A stretch of DNA of 64,000 nucleotides from UBA4427 sp045106235 (GTDB taxonomy: Bacteria > Myxococcota_A > UBA9160 > UBA4427): assembly GCA_045106235.1 (NCBI GenBank), contig JBGCEJ010000003.1, forward strand, positions 248,001 through 312,000. Direction: 5' to 3'. Made by a program: the position numbers and the translations under genes. The notes beneath the pieces were generated by a model. That model did not search any database and was not told the DNA's origin. It saw nothing but the letters and a program-made list of their open reading frames with translations. Shown here one piece after another: positions 1 to 7,853 of this stretch (the stretch's first letter is position 1; the number at the start of each line of letters is the position of its first letter).

Positions 1-2
1 TG

Positions 3-146
3 GCCGCGGCGGCGGTCGGCTTCGGAAGCTATTTCTTCCTGCCGCATCTCCTGGATTCGACGACGGTTCTGCTCTTTGTGACCGGCGTGCAGATGCTCGC
101 GATCGGGATGCTGGCCGACATCATCAATAAACGGCTCGGCCGATAG
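3..146 (+). CDS. C-terminal fragment of a membrane-anchored GT2-type glycosyltransferase
   Basis: The window opens inside a gene that ends at a TAG stop (144-146). The last 47 residues form two hydrophobic stretches separated by a short loop, and they end in a basic tail with the pattern GVQMLAIGMLADIINKRLGR. This resembles the C-terminal transmembrane pair of dolichyl-phosphate-mannose-synthase-like GT2 enzymes, where a Q-x-L-x-x-G-x-L-x-[AE] helix closes the protein. The catalytic domain lies outside the window, so the assignment rests only on the tail. An unrelated small membrane protein is possible. Confidence 0.5.
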   Translation, partial: AAAAVGFGSYFFLPHLLDSTTVLLFVTGVQMLAIGMLADIINKRLGR

Positions 147-221
147 GGAAGCGGGCCGAGCGCGTTCGCTTACGCGCGCGTTCGTTTACGTGCGCGGGCG
201 CGGGCGGATGCCCCGCGTCGA

Positions 222-1727
222 CTAACCGATTCGAAGGATATTGCTCGACTCTCGGCGCAGCGGTTTGGGCGATTCGAATTCGAACAGATCCTCTTCCTCG
301 GAGGACGTTCGCCGCATTTTCATCAAGAGCAGGCCGATCCCGAAGCGCACATTCTTGGCGAACTCATGCATCGAGCGAATCTGCTTGATCCGTCGAAAGA
401 CATAGCGCGGGCGTAGGTAGAAGGAGCGGTAGCCCCGTACGATGAGCGCGTTCAGCTCTTCGCGGGTGAAGTTCTCGGGCCAATGCGGCGTCTCGAAATC
501 CGCTCTTGGGTTGACGGCGAGTTCGCGCCAGTAGTCGGTCTTGATCGTCCCGTCAGACAAGCCCTTCAGATAAATTTCGGTTGCCGGAAAGGGCGTAAGG
601 CTCGTGAGGTGGACGAAATCGGGATCAATTTGCTTAAGGAAGCGGAAGCCTTCCTCGATGTCCTCGCGCGTTTCCGTGGGATTCCCGAGGATGAAATACG
701 CCATGGTCTTGATGCCATGTTTCCGTGTTAGTCGGAAAATTTCGCCGACCCGGTCGAGGCGAAGATTTTTGTTGATCGCCTTCTGGATCTTCTCGGTCCC
801 GGCTTCGACGCCGTAGTGGATGCCGACGCAGCCGGCCTGCGCCATATGCTCGATCAAGGGCTCGTCCATGGCGTTGACGCTGGTGCGGCAATCCCAGTAG
901 ATCTTGAGGCCGCGGTCGATGATCTCATCGCAGATGGCATGGACGCGTTTCTTGTCCACGGTGAAGGTGTCGTCGTAGATGATGAACTCATCGATGCCCA
1001 TTTCGTAACAGGTCTCGATCTCTTCCACGACGCTCTCGGCCGAGCGCGCCCGGAAATTCGGCCGGAGCTGGGGGCGATCGCAGAACGCGCACTTATAGGG
1101 ACAGCCGCGACTCGTAAAGAGCGTCGTGACCGTGCGCCCCTTGGCGAGAATCGATCCATATTTGTGGTAGGGGGTGAGGTGTCGGGCCACGAAGGGAAGG
1201 CTGTCTAGATCCTGGACGGCCTCTCCCGGGCCGTTGAATTCGTATTTCCCGTCAAGGACTCGACCGATTCCACGCACGTCTTCCCAGGGAAGCTCGCCTG
1301 CGAGGAACTGCGTCAATTGCTCAATGGCCGCTTCGCCTTCGCCGGTACAGACGAAATCCACGTCAGGGAATTTCGCGGTCTCGATGGCGTAGATATGGAG
1401 ATGCGGCCCGCCCCAGACGATCGGCTTCGTCGGATGATGCTTCTTGGCGAGGGCCGTGACCATCTTGGAGTCGATCAGCGAGAAGGTCATGACCGTCAGG
1501 CCCAGGAGGTCGTATTCGGCCTTCTCGATCTCCGCTTCAACTTCTTCGTAGGTGTATTCCTCGACCTGACAGTCGATCACACGCACGTTGTGATCGAGCC
1601 GTTCGAGGATGGCGGCGATGAATAGGACGCCGAGCGGTGGGTTAAACCCTCGGTTCTTCTCGAGCACCGCTGGGGTTGAGCCACCGATTTCGTTGTGGCG
1701 AGGCGGATTGATCAAAAGAACATTCAT
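222..1727 (-). CDS. B12-binding domain radical SAM protein
   Basis: A 501-residue protein. The N-terminal part (about 1-170) is a cobalamin-binding Rossmann-like domain beginning NVLLINPPR, a typical start for this family. The radical SAM domain carries CxxxCxxC at C209, C213 and C216 (RGCPYKCAFC), the ligands of the 4Fe-4S cluster that cleaves S-adenosylmethionine. Members perform radical methylations, cyclisations or rearrangements on lipids, peptides and tetrapyrroles; the substrate here cannot be read from sequence. The frame is open 53 codons further upstream, but the ATG at 1727 is preferred because the conserved domain begins exactly there and a purine-rich GGGAAAAG lies just upstream. 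It stands alone, divergent from the TauD gene. A second, unrelated-looking copy of this architecture is at 47396-48841. Confidence 0.88.
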   Translation of the reverse strand: MNVLLINPPRHNEIGGSTPAVLEKNRGFNPPLGVLFIAAILERLDHNVRVIDCQVEEYTYEEVEAEIEKAEYDLLGLTVMTFSLIDSKMVTALAKKHHPTKPIVWGGPHLHIYAIETAKFPDVDFVCTGEGEAAIEQLTQFLAGELPWEDVRGIGRVLDGKYEFNGPGEAVQDLDSLPFVARHLTPYHKYGSILAKGRTVTTLFTSRGCPYKCAFCDRPQLRPNFRARSAESVVEEIETCYEMGIDEFIIYDDTFTVDKKRVHAICDEIIDRGLKIYWDCRTSVNAMDEPLIEHMAQAGCVGIHYGVEAGTEKIQKAINKNLRLDRVGEIFRLTRKHGIKTMAYFILGNPTETREDIEEGFRFLKQIDPDFVHLTSLTPFPATEIYLKGLSDGTIKTDYWRELAVNPRADFETPHWPENFTREELNALIVRGYRSFYLRPRYVFRRIKQIRSMHEFAKNVRFGIGLLLMKMRRTSSEEEDLFEFESPKPLRRESSNILRIG

Positions 1728-2229
1728 CGGGTCTTTTCCCTTGTCGAATTGACAGCGCGGTGTGCGCATTTCATCGGCAAGTCTGCTGCCTGAGTTTACT
1801 GGAAAGCGCTTCTCCGATCGGTCGCGTGATCTTGCGATTTCGGGCGGGCGCACGGGGCGGGCGGGCATCGGCCTCTGCCCACTCATTCGGTCGCATTGGC
1901 TTTTGACGCTGTGATGTAGACGACGCGAAAAAGAGCGGCTCGGTCGTTCGAAAGATGGTTTTGCGTCGAGAAGGCTGGCGGTGGTGGTGTCTAAGTCGCC
2001 GAGAGGCGGGGCAGCCAGTTGGGCGCGGGATGAATGATGTTCACAATCCTGTTTCCATGATTCTGCTCAATGCAGCTGCCGCAGGTCGAACCCGCAGATC
2101 GTCCCTGAAGGAAATATCCCCGTCGTTCATGTCCCGCATGAGCCTCAACGAATTCGCTAAGATCGTCTGCTGAGACACCCGTTTCATTGTTGCGGGGCCC
2201 CGTCTGGGGCTTTCTGAGGAGAAGAGTTC
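1728..2229. other. Intergenic region between divergent radical SAM and TauD genes
   Basis: About 500 bases between divergently transcribed genes, so it should hold both promoters. No cobalamin riboswitch B12 box was seen despite the B12 enzyme on the left. A short plus-strand frame ending at 2173 has no recognisable domain and no good ribosome-binding site; I do not call it. A GC-rich stem-loop sits near the right end (separate entry). Confidence 0.5.
2197..2214 (+). terminator. Short stem-loop followed by T-rich run in the TauD leader
   Basis: GCCCC (2197-2201), loop GTCT, GGGGC (2206-2210), then TTTCTG. It lies about 20 bases upstream of the TauD start codon and immediately before the GAGGAG ribosome-binding region. 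It could end upstream transcription or act as a leader attenuator. The stem is only 5 bp and the U-run is short. Confidence 0.35.
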
Positions 2230-3153
2230 ATGGTTGGTTTTGAAGTTAAGCCGCTTGAGAGCATTGGTGCCGAGATCGTCGGGCTCGATCCAAGTGCAAT
2301 GACCGACGAAGTGAAGCGCGACCTCTACGCGACGTGGATGGAATACGGCGTTCTTCTGTTTCGTGAAGGCGCGACGGATGCGGAAACGCATTTGAAGTTG
2401 GCGAAAGTCTTCGGTGACCTTGAGATCCATCCTGTTAAGTCCTTGCTCGTCGAAGGGCAAGAAGAGCTGATCTGGCTGGGCGGCCAAGGGAAAAACTCAG
2501 GGGGCTCCCGTGTGATTGATGGCGATGTCCGGCTGGGGCATACGTATTGGCATCAGGACACGGCCTACACGCCTAATATCTGCAAGGGATCCATGCTTCG
2601 AATGATCACGAAATCGAAGCGGGCGGGAAATACGCTCTGGGCGGACACCTCGAAAGCCTATGATGCTTTGCCTAAGGAATTGGCCGAGCGAATCGCATCT
2701 CTTGAAACACTTCAGTGTTACACTGACCTTGCCCGGAAGACTTGGGGCATGCCGAACCACGAGGTTCGCCAGGCGACCGCGGAAGAGGGTCCGCCTAGTC
2801 AGGTCGAAGTTCCGGACTTTCCCCACGTCGCGCATCCGATGGTGGTGACCCATCCCGAGAACGGCCGGAAGGCGCTTCTTCTGAGCCCTCTTGGTTACCT
2901 GACGATTCTCGGCGTTCCCGAAGATGAGGCGGACGAAATTTTCGAAGCGGTCGTGTCGCATACGGTGAAGCCCGATTTCTGCTACGAGCATTGGTGGACC
3001 GAGAACGACCTGATTCTGTGGGATAACCGCCGGACGCTACATTATGCGATGGGTTTCCCGGTCGATGACTACCGGATTATCCAGCGAGCGACCCTTTCGG
3101 GTCCGCTTCCGACCGGACGGGTCTACGAAGAAGCTGCCTCCGGAAACGCCTAA
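2230..3153 (+). CDS. TauD/TfdA family Fe(II)/2-oxoglutarate-dependent dioxygenase
   Basis: A 307-residue non-haem iron oxygenase of the TauD/TfdA family, which couples 2-oxoglutarate decarboxylation to substrate hydroxylation, often releasing sulfite, a phenol or an amine. The iron-binding facial triad is visible as H108 and D110 in WHQDTAYTPN and distal H271 in RRTLHYAMG. A downstream arginine (R282 or R286 in YRIIQRATLSG) would bind the 2-oxoglutarate carboxylate. A GAGGAG Shine-Dalgarno lies 9-10 bases before the ATG. The next gene follows after 22 bases and is probably co-transcribed. No sulfonate transporter is adjacent, so taurine is not implied as the substrate. Confidence 0.92.
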   Translation: MVGFEVKPLESIGAEIVGLDPSAMTDEVKRDLYATWMEYGVLLFREGATDAETHLKLAKVFGDLEIHPVKSLLVEGQEELIWLGGQGKNSGGSRVIDGDVRLGHTYWHQDTAYTPNICKGSMLRMITKSKRAGNTLWADTSKAYDALPKELAERIASLETLQCYTDLARKTWGMPNHEVRQATAEEGPPSQVEVPDFPHVAHPMVVTHPENGRKALLLSPLGYLTILGVPEDEADEIFEAVVSHTVKPDFCYEHWWTENDLILWDNRRTLHYAMGFPVDDYRIIQRATLSGPLPTGRVYEEAASGNA

Positions 3154-3175
3154 CGAAGAAAAGGAGGGCGCTCGT

Positions 3176-3754
3176 ATGTCTCCCGCCGATGACAACTCGC
3201 TTCATCTTGGTGTGGTCTACCCGATCCCGCCGCAGCCCGCGGACGAAGCCTGCACGCGCTGGATTGATGCAGGGCCAATCTCGATTGGCGTCGAGTATCG
3301 CGAGCTCGACCCCGATAGCCTGCTGGCGACCTACGAGGACAATCCGCAGTCGATGGAAGAGCTGCTCAAGGCGGGAGGCGGGACTTTTAGTGATGAAGGG
3401 GTCTCCCTTCACGTCAAGAGCACCGAAAACGGGCATGAGTACCTGCGTTTCGACGTCTTCGAGGGTGAGCCGCACTACCACTATATTCATCGAGTGGCGG
3501 ACGGTGAGGAAATTTCGAACCACATCATTCCCTTCGACGTCGCAGCGCATGGAGACATGTTCGAATGGGCGATTCGATGCCTGCGCGAACGGCTGCCGGC
3601 GATGCTTACGGAAGTCTCCGCCGAAGAGATCGTGCGTGATCTGGATGCGACGCGTTTCTCGAAGGCCGTCGACGAAGCCGAGGCCTTGGCGCGCGGCGCT
3701 CGCGAGAACCTGCGGAAAGTGCGCAGTGTGGTTGAGGGGGCCGGCGCTTCTTAG
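3176..3754 (+). CDS. Conserved hypothetical protein co-transcribed with TauD-like dioxygenase
   Basis: A 192-residue soluble protein of unknown function. The open frame extends further upstream, but the ATG at 3176 has a strong AAGGAGG Shine-Dalgarno and lies after the TauD stop. There is no signal peptide or membrane segment. The middle contains an unusual His-rich stretch (EPHYHYIHR, then SNHIIPFD) that could bind metal, and the C-terminal third is charged and probably helical. It may be an accessory or downstream enzyme for the product of the preceding dioxygenase; that is inference from spacing only. Confidence 0.7.
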   Translation: MSPADDNSLHLGVVYPIPPQPADEACTRWIDAGPISIGVEYRELDPDSLLATYEDNPQSMEELLKAGGGTFSDEGVSLHVKSTENGHEYLRFDVFEGEPHYHYIHRVADGEEISNHIIPFDVAAHGDMFEWAIRCLRERLPAMLTEVSAEEIVRDLDATRFSKAVDEAEALARGARENLRKVRSVVEGAGAS

Positions 3755-3768
3755 GGCCGTTAAGGCGC

Positions 3769-4551
3769 CTAGTGCACCGCTTCCTTAGGGGGGCGGATGG
3801 AGGGGCGGACCGTCCAGAGCTCGAAACGACCCGACAGGGTGCCCGTCGTGGAAGTCAACTCTTCCCAGGCGAAGTGGGTCGCCTGAAGCGTAAGGGTGAG
3901 AGGCATTCGGATGCGGTCCCCTGATGCGACAACACCGATTTCGGCATGGGCGCGATGATCTTGCGCATAGATTGACGCGTCGAGGTCGCTGAAACCAAAG
4001 GGGATATAAAAGCGTCGTCCCTCGGCGAGCGAGGAGGCTGTGAGGCCGCTACTGATTTCGATCGAAACCTGTGCTGCATCCCCGGGAAACGTCTCGACAT
4101 ATTCTCGTGTCTTAGGGATCACCAGCGCGACGGCTCCCTTGTATTGAGGCATATCGAATTCGACTTCGAACCGAAGCTTGACTTCGACCCCGCAGTATTC
4201 GATCCAGTCTCCAATTTCTGCGAACGAAGAAATATCGGCTTTGAGCTTCGCTTCAAGGCGTCCCTTTTGGATACTGACGCGAGTGGCGAGCGTAGGCTGA
4301 CCACAATTTCCGAATCCGGCGGTCTCGACCTTCACGTACGGAAGCGCGGCAGGGATCCACTCATCATGGCCCCGTTCTAGCTCGACGCTACCCGGGACGA
4401 CGCGGAACGGAAGCGGCACCAAGTCAGCTGCCGAGGCGATTGCTGGGATGAGGAGGGCGGGGGCGGCGGCGGATAGTAAGAGTGAGATGCCCGTTCTCGC
4501 CAGAACAGAGAGCCGGCCCGCGGCCTTCTTCGAATTCGCGCTCACGCTCAT
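3769..4551 (-). CDS. Secreted protein, paralogue of the upstream gene
   Basis: A 260-residue protein with an N-terminal signal peptide: basic start, hydrophobic LLLSAAAPALLIPAI, and Ala-x-Ala cleavage before DLVPLPF. The mature part starts with a PLPFRVVPGSV motif that closely matches PLSVIPGSV in the protein encoded just upstream, and both end with an R-x-E-L-x-x-[VI]-[RK]-P-[ST] segment, so the two are tandem paralogues. The start at 4551 is chosen because its ATG overlaps the upstream TGA as ATGA, a translational-coupling arrangement. The predicted mature fold is mostly beta and no catalytic motif was seen. Function unknown. Confidence 0.75.
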   Translation of the reverse strand: MSVSANSKKAAGRLSVLARTGISLLLSAAAPALLIPAIASAADLVPLPFRVVPGSVELERGHDEWIPAALPYVKVETAGFGNCGQPTLATRVSIQKGRLEAKLKADISSFAEIGDWIEYCGVEVKLRFEVEFDMPQYKGAVALVIPKTREYVETFPGDAAQVSIEISSGLTASSLAEGRRFYIPFGFSDLDASIYAQDHRAHAEIGVVASGDRIRMPLTLTLQATHFAWEELTSTTGTLSGRFELWTVRPSIRPPKEAVH

Positions 4552-5333
4552 CGCTGTTTCCGATTCAGAAGGCGCTGCCATGCGCCAGGGCGGTTTCGCC
4601 AGGCCTTTTTCCGGACCCGATTCTTCATTTTCGCCGGCTTCACCGTCGGTTTGATCGCCCGTAATTCGTAGCGCGCGGCCAGAACTCCAACGGTGGGCTC
4701 GCCGCCTAGCCGGCGATGCGCAGCTGAGAAGGAGAGTGTCAGCGTTGTGCGGAGTCGGTCTCCGGGAATCCCGTGGATGAATTTAGTCTCGACGCTGAGG
4801 CTCGTGTCATCGCTTTGCTTCGGGGAAAGTGATGGAAAAGCCTGGAGGAGTGAGACGCGGGTTCCTTCAAGTGCTTCAGAGACCGCGGGGTCGGGGATCA
4901 CGTAGACGTTCGCGGTGGCGTCTGGGGACTCGAATGCGTCCTCGACCCTGTCTCGAATGGAGAACATCATTGTGGATGCTTCCCCAAAGTCAGGGACGAC
5001 CAGTTCGATATCGAGATCCAGTTTCATGTCGAGGAAACAGCTACCGCTGGAGGTCGGTGTTGCAATGATTCGCGGTTCCCACCGAACATCCAGCCCGCCG
5101 TCTCGCGCTTCGACACGAGCGGTGGCCGTTGCATCGTCGCAGTCGGGATCGTCGGTCCAAGCGTTCTCGGCGAAGGGGAGTTCGGCGGGGCGGTCTTCTG
5201 TCGGACCAGCGGGTCGCCAGACGACGGATCCGGGAATGACGCTTAACGGAACCTGGATGGTTTCCGCGCCCGAAGCGGGGATCGAGGTCAAGAGGGAAAG
5301 CAAGGCAGCTGAGAAGATCAATCGGTGCGACAT
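4548..5333 (-). CDS. Secreted protein, first of a tandem paralogous pair
   Basis: A 261-residue protein starting MSHRLIFSAALLSLLTSIPASGA, a clear Sec signal peptide with cleavage after SGA. The mature part begins ETIQVPLSVIPGSV and shares the motif order of its downstream neighbour. It contains single Cys pairs (DPDCDDA, SGSCFLD) that may form disulfides after export. The C-terminus is strongly basic and has an additional RKKAWRNR tail absent from the paralogue. An alternative start 11 codons upstream is less likely because it would put charged residues before the signal peptide. No family recognised. Confidence 0.75.
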   Translation of the reverse strand: MSHRLIFSAALLSLLTSIPASGAETIQVPLSVIPGSVVWRPAGPTEDRPAELPFAENAWTDDPDCDDATATARVEARDGGLDVRWEPRIIATPTSSGSCFLDMKLDLDIELVVPDFGEASTMMFSIRDRVEDAFESPDATANVYVIPDPAVSEALEGTRVSLLQAFPSLSPKQSDDTSLSVETKFIHGIPGDRLRTTLTLSFSAAHRRLGGEPTVGVLAARYELRAIKPTVKPAKMKNRVRKKAWRNRPGAWQRLLNRKQR

Positions 5334-5486
5334 GAAATCGAGGTCTCCGATAATGGGCGCTGGCAAATGGGTGCCAAAAAATGAGCGCTTAAGAATGAGC
5401 GCTAGAGATAACTTTGCTGATCAGGAATGCGGGGTCGGGGATCGCAAGGCTGAAAATGATCTTGGATTGTATGGGCAGTCTCCCTA

Positions 5487-5503
5487 TTAGGCTGAAAGCC
5501 TAA
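5487..5503. repeat. Perfect 7-bp inverted repeat upstream of the secreted pair
   Basis: TTAGGCT-GAA-AGCCTAA. On the plus strand it is followed by CAAAAAG; on the minus strand it is preceded by CTTTTTG, so it is not a canonical intrinsic terminator in either direction. It lies between the end of the glycosyltransferase gene (5592) and the start of the secreted pair (5333), where either a terminator or a regulatory element would be expected. Confidence 0.4.
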
Positions 5504-5591
5504 CAAAAAGATCAGTCGCAAGCGCAATGGGCGCTCAGTTGGCGACTCCGGCCGCGTCCTTTCGCGAGTCGACCGGGATGGCCGAAAGCGC

Positions 5592-6542
5592 CTAGCCGGT
5601 CCTTTTCTGGATTGAGCGGATGTACCCTCCGTGCCCTCCGTGACGGAGGATCATGCCCGGAATATTGGGATGGACGCCGCAATGCATCAGGAGGCTCTCG
5701 AGCCGGCGTGTCAGCTTCCGTCGCCATCGTGCGAATCCGCGCTTTCGCCCCCGCCGGTAAGCTGCGGGCCGCTTCTCCGTTCGCGCTGCGTGAGATTCAG
5801 AGAGCGCCGCATCAAGGGCGGGGCGTAGACGTTGAGTCTCGATGACCTCGCGAAACACGAATTCGTGTTCGCTTATTTGGCGCTCGCGATAGAAGTTCTG
5901 GCGTTCGCCCGCATAAATTGCAATTACGGAGGCCTGCTCGGGGCAGATCATACGTGCGCGTCGGCGCCAAGCTCGAAACAGCCAGTCCTGGGAGGGGGTG
6001 ACATAGGTTTCGTGCTCGAGTCGCCAAGGGCCGACGCGTTCGGCGAGGGTTCGTCTCATGACCCAGGACGACGCAACGTGAAATCGGCGGGGGTCAAACT
6101 TGCTATTCGAAGAGAAACCGGCAAGTCGGGTCACGATTTCGCCGAGCTCAATCCCGTGGCGCTGCTCAACGGGGATCTCTGCGACGGGCGAGATCAGAAT
6201 TTCCGCTCCTGTTTCGTCGAGTTGGGCGAGGGCGTTCTTGAGGTGCTCGGGGAGGAAAAGGTCGTCGTGATTTAGAAAAGCGATGTTCTGTCCGGAGGCG
6301 ATCTCGACCCCGATGTTATTCGGCCGTGCTTGCTGGCCGCTGTTCTCTCTTAGGTTGTGAAATTGAATGCGCGAATCGCCAAGGCCCTCGATCATCTCCT
6401 CGGTATCGTCGGTGCAGCAATCGCCCACCACGACGGCCTCCCAATCTTCGAGCGTTTGATGCTGGAGGCTACCGAGCGCATACCGAAGTAAGTGGCTTGC
6501 ATTGTAGGTGGCGAGGACGACGCTGATTTTGGGCGGCTTCAT
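5592..6542 (-). CDS. Glycosyltransferase family 2 protein
   Basis: A 316-residue GT-A fold glycosyltransferase. The nucleotide-sugar-binding N-terminus reads ISVVLATYN with later DCCTDDTEEM, and the metal-binding acidic motif is NHDDLFLPEH near residue 90. No transmembrane segment is evident, so it is probably a peripheral cytoplasmic enzyme building a glycan or lipopolysaccharide. The C-terminus is very basic (RRGRKRGFARWRRKLTRR), which could mediate membrane contact. Its ATG overlaps the stop of the upstream FAD oxidoreductase (ATGA), indicating translational coupling. Confidence 0.9.
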   Translation of the reverse strand: MKPPKISVVLATYNASHLLRYALGSLQHQTLEDWEAVVVGDCCTDDTEEMIEGLGDSRIQFHNLRENSGQQARPNNIGVEIASGQNIAFLNHDDLFLPEHLKNALAQLDETGAEILISPVAEIPVEQRHGIELGEIVTRLAGFSSNSKFDPRRFHVASSWVMRRTLAERVGPWRLEHETYVTPSQDWLFRAWRRRARMICPEQASVIAIYAGERQNFYRERQISEHEFVFREVIETQRLRPALDAALSESHAARTEKRPAAYRRGRKRGFARWRRKLTRRLESLLMHCGVHPNIPGMILRHGGHGGYIRSIQKRTG

Positions 6543-7774
6543 CCCGCCGCAGCCTCAATCCGGTCCGCCAGGCGTAGGGCCCAGTAAGGGACGAGTGTGT
6601 ATTTCCCTGGGTCGAGGGAATGGTATCGACCGCGGCTCTGGATGCCGATCTCGAAACGTTCATGGAGACCGCTCTTTTCGTCGTCAACGTCGGTTGTTCC
6701 AAGCGCGTAGATGACCCCGCCATACGGGTCGACGTTGTTGCGGTTGAGTGGAAGCGTTGCGAGGGCGGGGCATCGTTCGATGCAAGCCTCAAGGCTTCGG
6801 TCGAAAACGGCAAAACGCTCTTCGGGAGTGTACGCCGCGTGCCAGTCGGGTGGGCTCTCTTCAGTCGACATTTCGGTTCGTCCACAGGGGTACCAGGAGA
6901 GGAAGGCGCCCCGGTCTCCAAAGTTCACGATATCGCCGAAAGGCCCCTGCACGCAGGTGATGGAGGGGAGCTCATCGGGGCGGAGCGGGAGGGCCAGGCG
7001 GTGCCCGAATTTGTAGCGATGGCTATACGCCGCGGGAGGCTGGATGCCGAGCGGTCGGTCGAGGGGAAGGCGTTCGTGCCATGTCGTGTTCGCGACATCG
7101 CTGAACCATTCGGTTTGGATTTGTCCATCCACTTCGAAGCGGACCTTGAAGCCCGAGGTGCGGCTGGGCTCGATCCCGAGCACGCGGTGGTCCGTTCGCA
7201 GCTGGATCCGAGGTTCGTGCGCGAGACCTTTGCGGAGGATCTCGGCCACCGCGCGCGGATCGACCGCATACTCCTTCGTCTCGAAAATGGCCTCCAGGAA
7301 CTCGGGCGAAAGTGTGTCGGGCCATTCTCGGTGGTCAAGCCGGCGGGAGTGGCTGCCTTCGCCTAGCCCCAGGTAATCGAGGCCCGTGGCGGCGGCGCGC
7401 TCAGCATAATGCGCGTGGCAGCGCTGGTAATGCGCTTCAATCGCTTCGGGGGAGAGGAGCGAACCTTTGTGAACGCCATATACGAAAGGCGTCGAGATCA
7501 CGTCGGCCGCACTGAAAGAGACCCACCGCTCAAGGTTGCCCTCGAACTCAAGCGCGCCTTCAATCATTTGAGCAGCGGTCGCGAGGCTCGTATCCTTGGC
7601 GTAGATCAAGCCGAGGTGAATCTTGCCTTCGTTTGCGAAGCTTGCTTGAGAAAGCGCTTCGGGTTGTCGCTCAAAGAGCTCTACGTTAAATCCGCGTTGG
7701 GCAAGCTCAAGTGCGGTGCACGCCCCCGCTCCTCCCGCTCCCAAAATCGCAATTTTGCGATCGTCTTTAGCCAC
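6539..7774 (-). CDS. FAD-dependent oxidoreductase (DAO family)
   Basis: A 411-residue flavoprotein. The N-terminal dinucleotide-binding motif GAGGAG, followed by ELFER with its acidic residue at the end of beta-2, marks a Rossmann FAD site of the D-amino-acid-oxidase type. The rest lacks a recognisable substrate motif. It is translationally coupled to a GT2 glycosyltransferase, so a role in sugar or lipid modification for a surface glycan is plausible. Catabolic oxidation of an amino or hydroxy acid is the alternative. Confidence 0.85.
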   Translation of the reverse strand: MAKDDRKIAILGAGGAGACTALELAQRGFNVELFERQPEALSQASFANEGKIHLGLIYAKDTSLATAAQMIEGALEFEGNLERWVSFSAADVISTPFVYGVHKGSLLSPEAIEAHYQRCHAHYAERAAATGLDYLGLGEGSHSRRLDHREWPDTLSPEFLEAIFETKEYAVDPRAVAEILRKGLAHEPRIQLRTDHRVLGIEPSRTSGFKVRFEVDGQIQTEWFSDVANTTWHERLPLDRPLGIQPPAAYSHRYKFGHRLALPLRPDELPSITCVQGPFGDIVNFGDRGAFLSWYPCGRTEMSTEESPPDWHAAYTPEERFAVFDRSLEACIERCPALATLPLNRNNVDPYGGVIYALGTTDVDDEKSGLHERFEIGIQSRGRYHSLDPGKYTLVPYWALRLADRIEAAAG

Positions 7775-7853
7775 CTATGGAACGAGCCTCCGGTCGAGCC
7801 CGAGAGTGTCGCAAATTCGATTAAGCCGTGCCTGAGACCGCCCCGCCCGCCTC

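Noticed and set aside
161..190. Two copies of CGCGTTCG-[CT]-TTACG spaced by 16 bases
   Set aside because: Only two copies, in a GC-rich intergenic gap; no sign of a longer repeat array or mobile element.
1955..2173. 72-codon plus-strand open frame before TauD
   Set aside because: No recognisable domain, poor ribosome-binding site; probably noncoding leader.
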